A DNA stretch of 64,000 nt from an uncultured Clostridia bacterium (GCA_947625785.1 CANQPS010000004.1:91227-155226); one strand, 5' to 3'. Positions 25,524 to 33,896 are shown, counted from the stretch's first letter. Numbers and translations: made by a program. Notes: a model not told the origin generated them from the letters alone.

Positions 25524-27083
25524 TTATTGATTATTTTTACGCTTTATCTTGCCCGAAGCTGTTTTTTCAAATTCATCATTTCTTATAATAGTTTTAGTTA
25601 TACGCTTATAAAGCGGCAATTCTTTATTTATCTCATCAACTTTTTGATTAAATGCAGATTCTACATCTGTAATTCCTTTAAGTTTTAAATAATCATTATT
25701 TGGAAACATCTCTGCAGTAATTTTTCCGTCCTTTGAGTATATCATCAATTCTTTTGCGATAAGATAACCACTGAATTTATTTTCAAGTTCCTCAGGAGAA
25801 ACATTTTCGCCATTAGCAAGAATTATAAGATTTTTCTTTCTGCCGGTTATGAATACAAATCCATCATCATCTATATAACCTAAATCGCCCGTTTTAAGCC
25901 AACCATCAACTATTGTCCTGTTAGTTTCCTCATCATTTTTATAATAACCAAGCATCATACTTTTGCCTTTTACGAGAATTTCGCCGTCCTCCACCTTAGC
26001 CTCACAATCGGGTATAAGAGCACCAACAGAATTTATTTTATTTTTTATATAGCCTCTAACACTAACGCTTATTCTTGGTGAAAATTCAGTCATTCCATAA
26101 CCTTGTATAAGTTCAATACCAAATTCCTCAAATGCTTCTATAAGTTTAGGATTAAGATAAGCACCACCGCAGTAAATTGTATGAAGTGATTCTCCAAAAA
26201 CTTGTTTCGCAATATATGATTTAGGAACATTAGGATTTGCATTTACAAGTTCATTGAGTTTATAGTAAAGAGATTCGATTATCATAGGTACTAACAGAAT
26301 TATATTAGGCTTAAAAAGATTAATATTTTTTACAATTCTCATAATCGAATCATTGAAACAACTCGTTACACCTCCACACAAACACGCCAGAACATCACAA
26401 GTAAAGCAATATGCGTGATGAATAGGCAAAACAGAAAGAGAAACCGTCCCAACAGGTTCACCTGTATTCATACAAGTGGCATTATCTGCCAAAGCCGTAT
26501 GATTAAGCATTACACCCTTGCTTTGACCTGTCGTACCTGATGTAAATAATATAGTACACATTTTATTGTTGTCGATTTCAATATCAAAGCTGCCTTTATT
26601 ATCTTTAATCAACTGAGAATAAGAAAAAATATTTTCTTTATTTTCATCAATACTCATATTAATATAATATTTAATATCCGGACAAGACGACATTATATCT
26701 TTAATTCTGTCTTCGAGAAGTCTGTCAAAAACAAGAGCAGAAATATCAGCACGATTTAAAAGTTCTGATATATCGTTTGCAGGTAATTCTTTATCTATCG
26801 GAACAATTACGCTGTTACTGTTTACCGTACCAAAATATGTTAAAATCCATTCATAACTTGTTGCACCTATAACAGCAATATGTTTGCCCAAAAGGTCAAA
26901 TTTCTTTAAAACATTTGAAAATGCCATACTGTCTTCAAGAAGATTATTATAAGTTTTTGAAATAATCTCTTTGCCCTTTTTAAATCTATAAGCATCACGC
27001 TCACCATAAAGCGAAACGGTATCTGTAAGAAGTTCTTTTAAATTTGCATATCTTTTTGTTGGCTTTAAAAAATTACTTTTCAT
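25524..27083 (-). CDS. AMP-dependent acyl ligase (fatty acyl-AMP/CoA ligase family)
   Basis: A 519-residue adenylate-forming enzyme. It activates a carboxylic acid as acyl-AMP and passes it to CoA or to a carrier protein. Visible motifs are the P-loop TSGTTGQSKG (181-190), IQGYGMTEFSP, TGDLGYIDDDGFVFITGR and the C-terminal ASGKIKRK with the catalytic lysine. The sequence looks more like long-chain acyl ligases than amino-acid adenylation domains. It lies 31 bp after the acyl carrier protein gene, so loading that carrier with a fatty or aryl acid is the simplest role. Substrate specificity cannot be read with confidence. Confidence 0.88.
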   Translation of the reverse strand: MKSNFLKPTKRYANLKELLTDTVSLYGERDAYRFKKGKEIISKTYNNLLEDSMAFSNVLKKFDLLGKHIAVIGATSYEWILTYFGTVNSNSVIVPIDKELPANDISELLNRADISALVFDRLLEDRIKDIMSSCPDIKYYINMSIDENKENIFSYSQLIKDNKGSFDIEIDNNKMCTILFTSGTTGQSKGVMLNHTALADNATCMNTGEPVGTVSLSVLPIHHAYCFTCDVLACLCGGVTSCFNDSIMRIVKNINLFKPNIILLVPMIIESLYYKLNELVNANPNVPKSYIAKQVFGESLHTIYCGGAYLNPKLIEAFEEFGIELIQGYGMTEFSPRISVSVRGYIKNKINSVGALIPDCEAKVEDGEILVKGKSMMLGYYKNDEETNRTIVDGWLKTGDLGYIDDDGFVFITGRKKNLIILANGENVSPEELENKFSGYLIAKELMIYSKDGKITAEMFPNNDYLKLKGITDVESAFNQKVDEINKELPLYKRITKTIIRNDEFEKTASGKIKRKNNQ

Positions 27084-27114
27084 TAATAGTCACTCCTATT
27101 GTTTTAAAGTTTGA

Positions 27115-27342
27115 TTAACCTTTTAATGAAGAAATATATTTTATTGCTTCACCAACGGTATGAATTTTAACGGCTTCGCGTTCGTCGATTTCAATATCAT
27201 ATTCGTCCTCGATTTCACCGAGAAAACTCATAAAATCGTATGAATTAAAACCTAAGTCACTTATAAATTGTGAATTTTCAGTAATCTCCTCTGACGGAAT
27301 ATCAACATAATTTCTAATAATTTCTTTAAATCTCTCTAACAT
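27115..27342 (-). CDS. Stand-alone acyl/peptidyl carrier protein
   Basis: A 75-residue carrier protein. The phosphopantetheine attachment serine is in DLGFNSYDFMSF, replacing the usual DSL with NSY, and it is flanked by acidic helices typical of carriers (EITENSQFISDLG, EIEDEYDIEIDERE). It is too divergent for the fatty-acid synthesis AcpP and is placed between the ligase and condensation-like genes. An Sfp-type transferase at 5283-5933 in the same window could activate it. It is expected to present an acyl group in trans. Confidence 0.88.
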   Translation of the reverse strand: MLERFKEIIRNYVDIPSEEITENSQFISDLGFNSYDFMSFLGEIEDEYDIEIDEREAVKIHTVGEAIKYISSLKG

Positions 27343-27362
27343 TGTTTTATCCTCCTTATTAA

Positions 27363-28751
27363 TTATGTATCAGATATAATTTGGGCTATCTTTTTGTTAG
27401 GATTATTTACGCCCTCAAATATAATTCTTGTTAAGAAATAATAAATTTTCTCTAAATCATTATAACTTAAAGCGTCTTTTTTATATTCAAAGCAAAAATC
27501 AAGACCATTATCGAGTGAACGGTGCATTACTGTAAGATACGCATTTTGAGCGGCAACACCATTACTGTACCATTCTGACTTATATCTGACATTTTCAGGT
27601 ACTTCCTTTGCCCTAAGTGATAAAGGCTGGTATGTAAGACTTATCGGTTCATAGGTTTCTCCATTATTGTTTTTGTAATACTTTGAGCGTTCGCCCATAA
27701 ATTCAATGGGATTATAATTTGAATGACGAAATGTACTTATTTGAGCTTCCTGAATTTTTCTGCAACCATCTAAAAATGTTTCCTCAGGATAAACTATGGT
27801 TCTGCAAGGGAAAAAATGCACCCTTGTACCACCTGAATTTTTTTCAAGAAGTGTAGCACGCCTTGAAACTGTATTTTGAATAGATACATCAGGCTCATTA
27901 TTATTTACTTTTTGAAGATATGTACGCAATGCCATAAGCAATAATGTAGCCATTGGTATATTATAATTTTCGCAGAATTTTACCAATACATCTGACGGCT
28001 GTGGTTCAAGATGAAAACGCACAATATCTGCGTCACAACTTTCAATTCCACACTTTGCAGCTCTCAGATTAGGATTATTCTTCTCTTTACGCTGCTGTTC
28101 CAAAGTTCTTTCGCCTTTTAGATCTGTGTACATAGGTTCGGAACTTTCTATTAATTTTTTCCAATACTCTCTGTCCTTCTGAGATGACTTTGAATTATTT
28201 TCATATTGTAAATCTTTTTCAAGGGCTTTTATGTATGATTCAAGAGGCTTAGGATATTCAAAATTATATTTTTTACTGCAATATATCTGAATGACATCTT
28301 TTAAAAATAAGACAACTGCCTGTGCGTCCATAGTCATATGGTCTACTAAAAGATAAACACCTTTAAATCCGTCAGGCATAGATATCATAATAACCTTATT
28401 CATTGGACTATCAAAGCGTTCAAATGGAACAGATGTCCATTTTTTCATCTCGTTTACAGCATCTTCCATTTTCCAGTGGCTAAATTCAAAAAACTGTATA
28501 TCTCGTTCTTCTTTTGGAATAACATACTGCATAACCTCACCGTTTTCGTTTTTACAAAAACGCAATCTCATACATTCACAACGGCCATACGCTTCATAGA
28601 TACTTTCTTTAAGTAAATTAAAGTCTATATCTATTTCAATTGTCAGACTTGTACCAATATTTAAAACTTGTTTTTTCGAGCAATGAGATACAGTAAAATA
28701 GTGCAATTTTTGGGAATTAACTAATGGATACAATTTTCTTTCTTCATTCAT
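27363..28751 (-). CDS. Stand-alone condensation-like acyltransferase
   Basis: A 462-residue protein of the condensation/CoA-dependent acyltransferase superfamily, which also includes PapA and wax-ester synthases. The N-terminal half has the ECMRLRF motif (about 59-65) typical of C domains. The active-site motif reads DHMTMDA (137-143) instead of HHxxxDG: the catalytic second His (138) and Asp (142) are present, the first His is Asp and the Gly is Ala. It is not fused to adenylation or carrier domains. It probably joins the acyl group carried by the neighbouring carrier protein to an amine or alcohol, which is inference from context. It lies 20 bp from the carrier gene. Confidence 0.8.
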   Translation of the reverse strand: MNEERKLYPLVNSQKLHYFTVSHCSKKQVLNIGTSLTIEIDIDFNLLKESIYEAYGRCECMRLRFCKNENGEVMQYVIPKEERDIQFFEFSHWKMEDAVNEMKKWTSVPFERFDSPMNKVIMISMPDGFKGVYLLVDHMTMDAQAVVLFLKDVIQIYCSKKYNFEYPKPLESYIKALEKDLQYENNSKSSQKDREYWKKLIESSEPMYTDLKGERTLEQQRKEKNNPNLRAAKCGIESCDADIVRFHLEPQPSDVLVKFCENYNIPMATLLLMALRTYLQKVNNNEPDVSIQNTVSRRATLLEKNSGGTRVHFFPCRTIVYPEETFLDGCRKIQEAQISTFRHSNYNPIEFMGERSKYYKNNNGETYEPISLTYQPLSLRAKEVPENVRYKSEWYSNGVAAQNAYLTVMHRSLDNGLDFCFEYKKDALSYNDLEKIYYFLTRIIFEGVNNPNKKIAQIISDT

Positions 28752-28796
28752 AATCTTTCCTCCAAAAAATTTATATTAATGGTCTTTTATTATAGA

Positions 28797-29762
28797 CTAT
28801 TGTCCTTGCTGCTTAATATATTTTTCTATCAGATTTTTAATTGCCTTTTCATAATCATCAGTTTGAGCAAAATAAGATTCTGCGTGGTCTGCATTTTTTA
28901 CCTTTAAAATTTCTTTTTCCGAGTTACAGGCATCAAAATTTTTCTCAGTCATCCAAAGCGGTACAAAATCATCATTCTCGCCGTGGACAAATAAAATCGG
29001 AATTTCTGTTTTAGCCACTTCATCTAATGTATTAACATCTTTATATCCATAACCTGCCTTTTTTTTGGTCATATATTCAGTCATATTCATAATAGGAAAT
29101 TTTGGAATATGATAATCTCGTTTAAGAATATGCGAAAAAACATCATACGCACTTGTAAAAGCACAATCTGCTATTATAGCTTTTACATTTTTGGGCAGTT
29201 GCAAACCGCTTGCCATTAAAACTGTTGCCCCACCCATAGATATGCCGTGAAGAAAAATATTTACATCTTTACCAAATCTATTTATTGCATAATCAATCCA
29301 TTTTGCAGCATCTTTTCTATCAAGAACGCCAAATCCTGTATATTTTCCTTCGCTTTCGCCGTGATTTCTCGCATCTGCCAATATTACATTAAATCCCTGT
29401 TCGTGGTAAAATTTTGATAAAGCACAAAAATCATTAGTTCCTTTACTTGTATATCCGTGAAAGCATATGACACACTTCTTATTATTATCTGCTCCCAAAA
29501 AAGTTCCATGCAGCTTTAATCCGTCAAAAGATTGTATATATAAATCATCTTTTTTCTGAGATTCAAACCATATTCTTCGCTCTTTTAAAAATGGAAGATA
29601 TTTTTCCCAATTTGTATTTGCATTTATATTATTTTCTAATGTAGCTGTGGGTTTTCTTAGTATCGTTGTGCGAAAAAAATACATCGACGAAAAACCGGCA
29701 ACAATAGTTATTACTATAATAAGAACAATAAGAACAACAAAAATAATAGATAGAATGTTCAT
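28797..29762 (-). CDS. Membrane-anchored alpha/beta hydrolase
   Basis: A 321-residue hydrolase. A hydrophobic segment at 5-27 anchors it. The oxyanion-hole motif is CFHGYTSKG (100-108), the nucleophile elbow is GISMGG (Ser175), the acid is in VHGENDDFVP and the final catalytic His is in NADHAESY. The fold is that of esterases, thioesterases and depalmitoylases. It begins with no gap after the TetR gene stop and heads the biosynthetic genes, so it may release or trim the product at the membrane. The substrate is unknown. Confidence 0.88.
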   Translation of the reverse strand: MNILSIIFVVLIVLIIVITIVAGFSSMYFFRTTILRKPTATLENNINANTNWEKYLPFLKERRIWFESQKKDDLYIQSFDGLKLHGTFLGADNNKKCVICFHGYTSKGTNDFCALSKFYHEQGFNVILADARNHGESEGKYTGFGVLDRKDAAKWIDYAINRFGKDVNIFLHGISMGGATVLMASGLQLPKNVKAIIADCAFTSAYDVFSHILKRDYHIPKFPIMNMTEYMTKKKAGYGYKDVNTLDEVAKTEIPILFVHGENDDFVPLWMTEKNFDACNSEKEILKVKNADHAESYFAQTDDYEKAIKNLIEKYIKQQGQ

Positions 29763-30356
29763 TTAATTTGCCTCCTTATATAATAAACCATTCAATATTA
29801 TATCAAGCTCAGTATTAAATATATTTTCAATGGTAGAGTTATCTATCTCTTTTTTTTCGTATATTATCATTTGGGCAACCAGAAAAGAGTTAAATAAAAT
29901 ATACGAGGAGATTTCCGGATTTATGTTTCTAAGTTCGCCCGATGCAATACCCATATCAATACATTTATGTATAATATTAATCCACATTTCCATTTGTTCG
30001 TTATTGTACGAATATCTGTTAAGTATAATTAACTTAAATAAATCCGGTTTATATATCGAAATCTCTGTGAGCATTTTAAATACAAATTTTGTGTTTTCGG
30101 CAAATGATTTTTCAGGCTTGATACATTCTATAACAGCGTCAATAAGTTCTGTACTTGTTTGAGAATGTATAGTGTTTAGAATTTCCTGTTTATCCTTAAA
30201 ATAATGGTAGACTATACTTGGTGAATATCCAAGTCTATCTGTTATTTTTCTTATAGAGAGTTCATTAAATCCCTCTTCCAAACCAATCGAAACAGCAGTG
30301 TCCAGTATAGCCTTGCGTGTTTCTTCATTCTTTTTGATTTGCCTTTCACGCCCCAT
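29763..30356 (-). CDS. TetR family transcriptional regulator, probable local repressor
   Basis: A 197-residue regulator starting at ATG 30356 (MGRERQIKKNEETRKAIL) after SD AAAGG, 9 nt away. The DNA-binding helix-turn-helix is ELSIRKITDRLGYSPSIVYH, followed by YFKDKQEIL, the standard TetR N-terminal signature, and a variable helical ligand-binding domain. It is the first gene of the operon and has a palindrome at the predicted transcription start, so autoregulation is likely. The effector is probably a fatty-acid-like molecule, by analogy only. Confidence 0.9.
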   Translation of the reverse strand: MGRERQIKKNEETRKAILDTAVSIGLEEGFNELSIRKITDRLGYSPSIVYHYFKDKQEILNTIHSQTSTELIDAVIECIKPEKSFAENTKFVFKMLTEISIYKPDLFKLIILNRYSYNNEQMEMWINIIHKCIDMGIASGELRNINPEISSYILFNSFLVAQMIIYEKKEIDNSTIENIFNTELDIILNGLLYKEAN

Positions 30357-30393
30357 AAAATCACACCTTTCAATTTTATCTAAATAAAAATCT

Positions 30394-30423
30394 AACACTG
30401 TTTAATTTTTGAATAGTGTTCAA
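30394..30423 (-). promoter_or_regulatory. Candidate TetR operator
   Basis: A 15-bp near-palindrome, TTGAATAGTGTTCAA (30409-30423), of the form TTGAAnAnTnTTCAA, lies directly at the predicted start. A larger inverted repeat, AACACT (30394-30399) with AGTGTT (30415-30420), overlaps it. The position just downstream of the -10 would block transcription when bound. Confidence 0.6.
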
Positions 30424-30432
30424 TTTATTTTT

Positions 30433-30461
30433 ATTTTATATCAATAGATACTGATTGTCAA
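30433..30461 (-). promoter_or_regulatory. SigA-type promoter of the TetR-led acyl-transfer operon
   Basis: On the minus strand, a consensus TTGACA (30461-30456), a 17-bp spacer and TAAAAT (30438-30433). The start would be near 30426, with the operator at about +3 to +18. Confidence 0.75.
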
Positions 30462-30520
30462 TATAAAAAATTCAAAATTTTTTACCTTTATATCTGACTT
30501 TTTTGGGATTAATGTATAAA

Positions 30521-30556
30521 TACAAAAGACCTCGATAAAAATCGAGGTCTTTTGTA
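30521..30556 (-). terminator. Terminator of the small membrane gene
   Basis: A 16-bp perfect stem, TACAAAAGACCTCGAT (30521-30536) with ATCGAGGTCTTTTGTA (30541-30556), with a 4-nt loop. It separates the small gene at 30686 from the acyl-transfer operon. Confidence 0.88.
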
Positions 30557-30685
30557 TAATCAAATTTTAATGCAAAATGCACACCTTAAAATTTTAGTTT
30601 GCGTTAATAACAACTTAACTAACAAAACATATCTTAACCGCCATTTTCACAACCATCAAAAACTTTATAAACCACACCCTGCTCA

Positions 30686-30883
30686 TCATATAAAATTATG
30701 AGAAACCATAAACACTGTAAAGCCTATCAACAAAGCAACATTTAAGAAAAGCAAACACATTGCTCTTTTAATTTTATTTTGTTTCTTTCTGGATTTTATC
30801 GCAAACACAGTGAAAATAATCAAAGCCACTATTAAAATCAACAATATAAAAAATTGAATAAAATAAATATCCCAAGGGTTCAT
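30686..30883 (-). CDS. Small two-helix membrane protein of unknown function
   Basis: A 65-residue protein starting at ATG 30883 (MNPWDIYFIQFFILL) after a weak SD, GGTG. There are two hydrophobic segments, about 8-28 and 45-60, joined by a basic loop, KSRKKQNKIKR, which suggests a hairpin with a cytoplasmic loop. An upstream start at 30931 would add 16 residues but has no better SD. Lone genes of this size are often misannotated; the terminator just after it supports transcription. Confidence 0.5.
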   Translation of the reverse strand: MNPWDIYFIQFFILLILIVALIIFTVFAIKSRKKQNKIKRAMCLLFLNVALLIGFTVFMVSHNFI

Positions 30884-31021
30884 ATATAACACCACATATG
30901 AATTGTACACTATATAAAAATAGACCACCAATTTTAATATATATTATAAAAAAATTGATGCTCTTATCTGTAAGGGTTAGGCAAAAAATGAGGCTTTTGC
31001 AATTTTTTACGGAAATATAAC

Positions 31022-31050
31022 AAAAAAGCCCGATAAAACCGGACTTTTTC
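31022..31050 (-). terminator. Terminator after tRNA-Tyr
   Basis: A stem of about 10 bp, AAAAAGTCCG with CGGGCTTTTT on the minus strand (one wobble pair), with a 7-nt loop and a T run. It ends the two-tRNA transcript. Confidence 0.8.
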
Positions 31051-31062
31051 GCACAACCATTA

Positions 31063-31146
31063 TGGTGGGAGAGGATGGATTCGAACCATCGAAGCCGAAG
31101 CAACAGATTTACAGTCTGCCCCATTTGACCGCTCTGGAACTCTCCC
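31063..31146 (-). tRNA. tRNA-Tyr (GTA), CCA encoded
   Basis: The gene folds with a GGGAGAG/CTCTCCC acceptor stem, a D arm, an anticodon loop CTGTAAA giving GTA, and a long type-II variable arm (GCTTCGGCTTCGAAGG region) that is typical of bacterial tRNA-Tyr. The 3' CCA is encoded. Confidence 0.95.
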
Positions 31147-31170
31147 TGATATTCAATTTACAAAACAAAG

Positions 31171-31243
31171 AGCTGGTGGACGGACTTGAACCCCCGACCT
31201 GCTGATTACAAATCAGCTGCTCTACCAACTGAGCTACACCAGC
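31171..31243 (-). tRNA. tRNA-Thr (TGT)
   Basis: A 73-nt cloverleaf with acceptor GCTGGTG/CACCAGC. The anticodon stem GCTGA/TCAGC encloses loop TTTGTAA, giving anticodon TGT. The T arm has GGGGGTTCAAGTCC. The 3' CCA is not encoded. It is the first gene of the two-tRNA unit. Confidence 0.95.
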
Positions 31244-31278
31244 AAACTTACCTTGCATTATTTCCTCAACGCTTACTT

Positions 31279-31307
31279 ATGATAACATATTTTTCGTAGT
31301 TTGTCAA
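31279..31307 (-). promoter_or_regulatory. SigA-type promoter of the tRNA-Thr-tRNA-Tyr unit
   Basis: On the minus strand, a consensus TTGACA (31307-31302), a 17-bp spacer and TATCAT (31284-31279); start near 31272. Confidence 0.8.
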
Positions 31308-31340
31308 CACTTTTTTTAATTTTTTTATAATGTCAAAAGA

Positions 31341-31370
31341 TTATGGATTGTCAATCTTGACAATCCATAA
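31341..31370 (-). terminator. Probable terminator after the DUF1648-like gene
   Basis: A long stem, TTATGGATTGTCAA (31341-31354) with TTGACAATCCATAA (31357-31370); the inner pairs must open to form a loop. CTTTT follows on the minus strand. Confidence 0.65.
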
Positions 31371-31376
31371 TATAAT

Positions 31377-32096
31377 TTATTTCTTTTTGTTTTTAGATTT
31401 TTGATTATTTTTATTATTTTTATTATCATTAGTCTTATTAACAGGCGTTGTTACCGGAAGATGCTTATACGCTATACGGGCAACTAATAGTGGAACTACA
31501 AAAGATACTAAAACACCTAAAATCAATCCTGTTAAAACAACTATAAGATTTTTTACTATAACACCCATAACACCACAACAAAGAACTATTAATCCGCCTA
31601 CAAGTCCAAATATATTACCTGATGTTCTCAATTTTTGCAATACACTTTTTTCCTTTGTCCAAGAGAGTTTTATTTCTTTTGCCTCATCATACGCATAAAA
31701 ATTAGTGACATAAATCATCCAAGCACCAAAGGCTACTATTAACCAACTGTAAATTGATTCATCTAACAGTTTTGTTTCAGGTTTTATCATAATTGTTGCA
31801 AAAAGCCAGCCTATAATAGTTGTAAGTATTACCAAAAGCGGAATAGCTTTTCCTGCAATTCCTTTACTTAGCTTTGAATTTATTTTATTATATACTTTTG
31901 CTTCAAACATTATTTGACATATAGATAGAGCAACAGGTAAAACAACAAATATTAAATATGTCCATTTATTGCCATAATTTTGCACTGTGCCGTCCATATC
32001 AAATTTTATCGGTACATCTCCATCAATACTATAAATAACAAAAGTCAAAATTAATCCATTAAAGACCGATAATAATAATAATATTTTATCCTTCAT
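31377..32096 (-). CDS. DUF1648 domain-containing membrane protein
   Basis: A 239-residue membrane protein with about six helices. The N-terminal helix is followed by VPIKFDMDGTVQNYGNKWTYL, the pattern of DUF1648, a domain also found in SdpI-type immunity proteins. The C terminus is a hydrophilic Asn/Lys-rich tail (NKTNDNKNNKNNQKSKNKKK). SD AGGGG precedes ATG 32096. It is a single gene with its own promoter and terminator. Function is unknown; SdpI-like immunity or signalling would be speculation. Confidence 0.8.
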   Translation of the reverse strand: MKDKILLLLSVFNGLILTFVIYSIDGDVPIKFDMDGTVQNYGNKWTYLIFVVLPVALSICQIMFEAKVYNKINSKLSKGIAGKAIPLLVILTTIIGWLFATIMIKPETKLLDESIYSWLIVAFGAWMIYVTNFYAYDEAKEIKLSWTKEKSVLQKLRTSGNIFGLVGGLIVLCCGVMGVIVKNLIVVLTGLILGVLVSFVVPLLVARIAYKHLPVTTPVNKTNDNKNNKNNQKSKNKKK

Positions 32097-32160
32097 ACTT
32101 ATAATCCCTACCCCTTTTTGTACATATAGAATAATTATTTAACGCTATCATCTTTAATTT

Positions 32161-32189
32161 AGTATATAACAACTATCAAACATTGTCAA
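32161..32189 (-). promoter_or_regulatory. SigA-type promoter of the DUF1648-like gene
   Basis: On the minus strand, TTGACA (32189-32184), a 17-bp spacer and TATACT (32166-32161). Confidence 0.75.
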
Positions 32190-32274
32190 CATTTTTAATA
32201 AAAATTTTCGTATTATTGAAAATTTTAAGTAAATTGACTAATAATACAAGATAATAACAACAATTTCTAAATAT

Positions 32275-32303
32275 TTGCAGTTAGCGTTTATATCTGCTAT
32301 AAT
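32275..32303 (+). promoter_or_regulatory. SigA-type promoter of the trmN6-rsmI-folC operon
   Basis: TTGCAG (32275-32280), a 17-bp spacer and a perfect TATAAT (32298-32303). The start is near 32310, about 28 nt before the first ATG. Confidence 0.8.
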
Positions 32304-32337
32304 ATACATTATAACAATACATTTTTGAGGTGTCGGT

Positions 32338-33069
32338 ATGCTATTGGAAAATGAAAAAATCCAGCCACTTGGCGGTAATTATAATATTATAGTATCTGAC
32401 CAGCATACTTTTTGGAATGATACAATATTATTAGCAAATTTTTCTGCACCTAAACAAAGTGAAAATGCCGTTGATTTAGGTGCAGGATGCGGCGGTATAT
32501 CCCTTATGTGGTGCAAAAATAATCTTGCCAAATCCATTACAGCCATTGAAATTCAAAAAACAGCTTGTGATATGTTAAATCGTTCCGTTAAACTTAATAA
32601 TCTTGAAAATAAAATTTCTGTTATTAATGCTGATTTATGCGATTTGAAGGGAATACTCCCTTTTGGAGTATTTGATATTGTTGTATGCAATCCTCCCTAC
32701 AAGGCTACCGGCACAGGTATTGTCAATCCTTCTGAACAACATAAAATTGCTCGCCACGAAACCCTCTGCACAATAGATGATATTACTAAAACTGCATCTA
32801 ATCTTTTAAGGTTTTCGGGCAGATTTTGCCTTTGTTTAAGACCCGAAAGATTATGCGAGGTTTTTGAATCTATGCGTAAAAATAATATTGAACCTAAACG
32901 CTTGCAGTTCGTTCAGCAGAGAAAATCAAAAGCCCCTAAACTATTCCTCGTGGAGGGAAAAAGGGGCGGAAAAAAAGGCGGTCTTATAGTGATGCCAACC
33001 TTATTTATTGAGGACGAAAACGGCAGCTATTCACAAGAAATGATAGATATTTATGGAGATTATTTATGA
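32338..33069 (+). CDS. tRNA1(Val) A37 N6-methyltransferase-like protein (YabB/TrmN6 family)
   Basis: A 243-residue S-adenosylmethionine-dependent methyltransferase. The SAM site is AVDLGAGCGGISL, the catalytic adenine-N6 motif is NPPY (VVCNPPYKATG), and the start carries DQHTFWNDTILLANF, a hallmark of the family. YabB/TrmN6 proteins methylate A37 of tRNA-Val; the exact tRNA here is assumed. SD GAGGTG precedes the ATG. It overlaps rsmI by 4 bp (ATGA), a conserved Firmicute arrangement. Confidence 0.9.
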   Translation: MLLENEKIQPLGGNYNIIVSDQHTFWNDTILLANFSAPKQSENAVDLGAGCGGISLMWCKNNLAKSITAIEIQKTACDMLNRSVKLNNLENKISVINADLCDLKGILPFGVFDIVVCNPPYKATGTGIVNPSEQHKIARHETLCTIDDITKTASNLLRFSGRFCLCLRPERLCEVFESMRKNNIEPKRLQFVQQRKSKAPKLFLVEGKRGGKKGGLIVMPTLFIEDENGSYSQEMIDIYGDYL

Positions 33070-33896
33070 ATGGAATATTATATGTAGTAGGTACTCCTAT
33101 CGGAAATCTTGGCGATATGTCACCAAGGGCTATTGATACATTAGAAAATGTTGATTTTATAGCTGCCGAGGATACAAGAGTTACTCTCAAACTATTAAAC
33201 AAATTTAATATCAAAAAACCTATGATAAGCTATTTTGAACATAATAAAAAAGAACACGGCAATATAATCTGTCAAAGAATTTTACAAGGCGAAAATTGTG
33301 CCATAGTCACTGATGCCGGTATGCCTTGTATATCCGACCCTGGCGAAACCTTAATTAAACAATGTGCCGAAAATAATATAATCACAATTGTTATACCCGG
33401 GGCAAGTGCGGTTGTATCTGCCCTTGCTATATCCGGACTTGATACGAAACGATTTACCTTTGAAGGATTTTTAAGTGTCGAAAAAAGGGAGAGGCGTGAA
33501 CATCTCAACGAACTTATTAAAGAAAAAAGAACAATGGTTTTTTATGAAGCACCGCACAAATTGGCTTCAACACTTAAAGATTTTTATGATACATTTGGGG
33601 AAAGGAAAATTTCAATAGTTCGTGAAATTACAAAAGTTCACGAGGAGGTTATAAGAACCACTTTATCAAAAGCTGTTGAAAATTACTCTAATGGTGAATT
33701 AAAAGGTGAAATTGTACTCGTATTAGAGGGCTATACACAAGTCGAAAATGAAGAAGCATATACCATTGATGATGCATATTCAATCGCTTTGCAGTGCATA
33801 AAAAATGGTATGTCATCTTCCGAATCCGCTAAAAAAGCCGCCCAAACAACAGGATTTAAAAAAAGCGACATTTATAAAATGATTGTTAATCAATAA
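33066..33896 (+). CDS. rsmI: 16S rRNA (cytidine-1402-2'-O)-methyltransferase
   Basis: Methylates the 2'-OH of C1402 in the decoding centre of 16S rRNA. The 276 residues show VGTPIGNLGDMSPRA near the start, AEDTR, TDAGMPCISDPGE and IPGASAVVSALAISG, all typical of RsmI. The start ATG 33066 overlaps the upstream stop. The next gene, folC, starts 23 bp after it, so the three genes form one operon. Confidence 0.95.
   Translation: MNGILYVVGTPIGNLGDMSPRAIDTLENVDFIAAEDTRVTLKLLNKFNIKKPMISYFEHNKKEHGNIICQRILQGENCAIVTDAGMPCISDPGETLIKQCAENNIITIVIPGASAVVSALAISGLDTKRFTFEGFLSVEKRERREHLNELIKEKRTMVFYEAPHKLASTLKDFYDTFGERKISIVREITKVHEEVIRTTLSKAVENYSNGELKGEIVLVLEGYTQVENEEAYTIDDAYSIALQCIKNGMSSSESAKKAAQTTGFKKSDIYKMIVNQ

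Noticed and set aside
30774..31124. Minus-strand frame of 116 codons
   Set aside because: It runs through tRNA-Tyr and its terminator, so it cannot be a normal gene.
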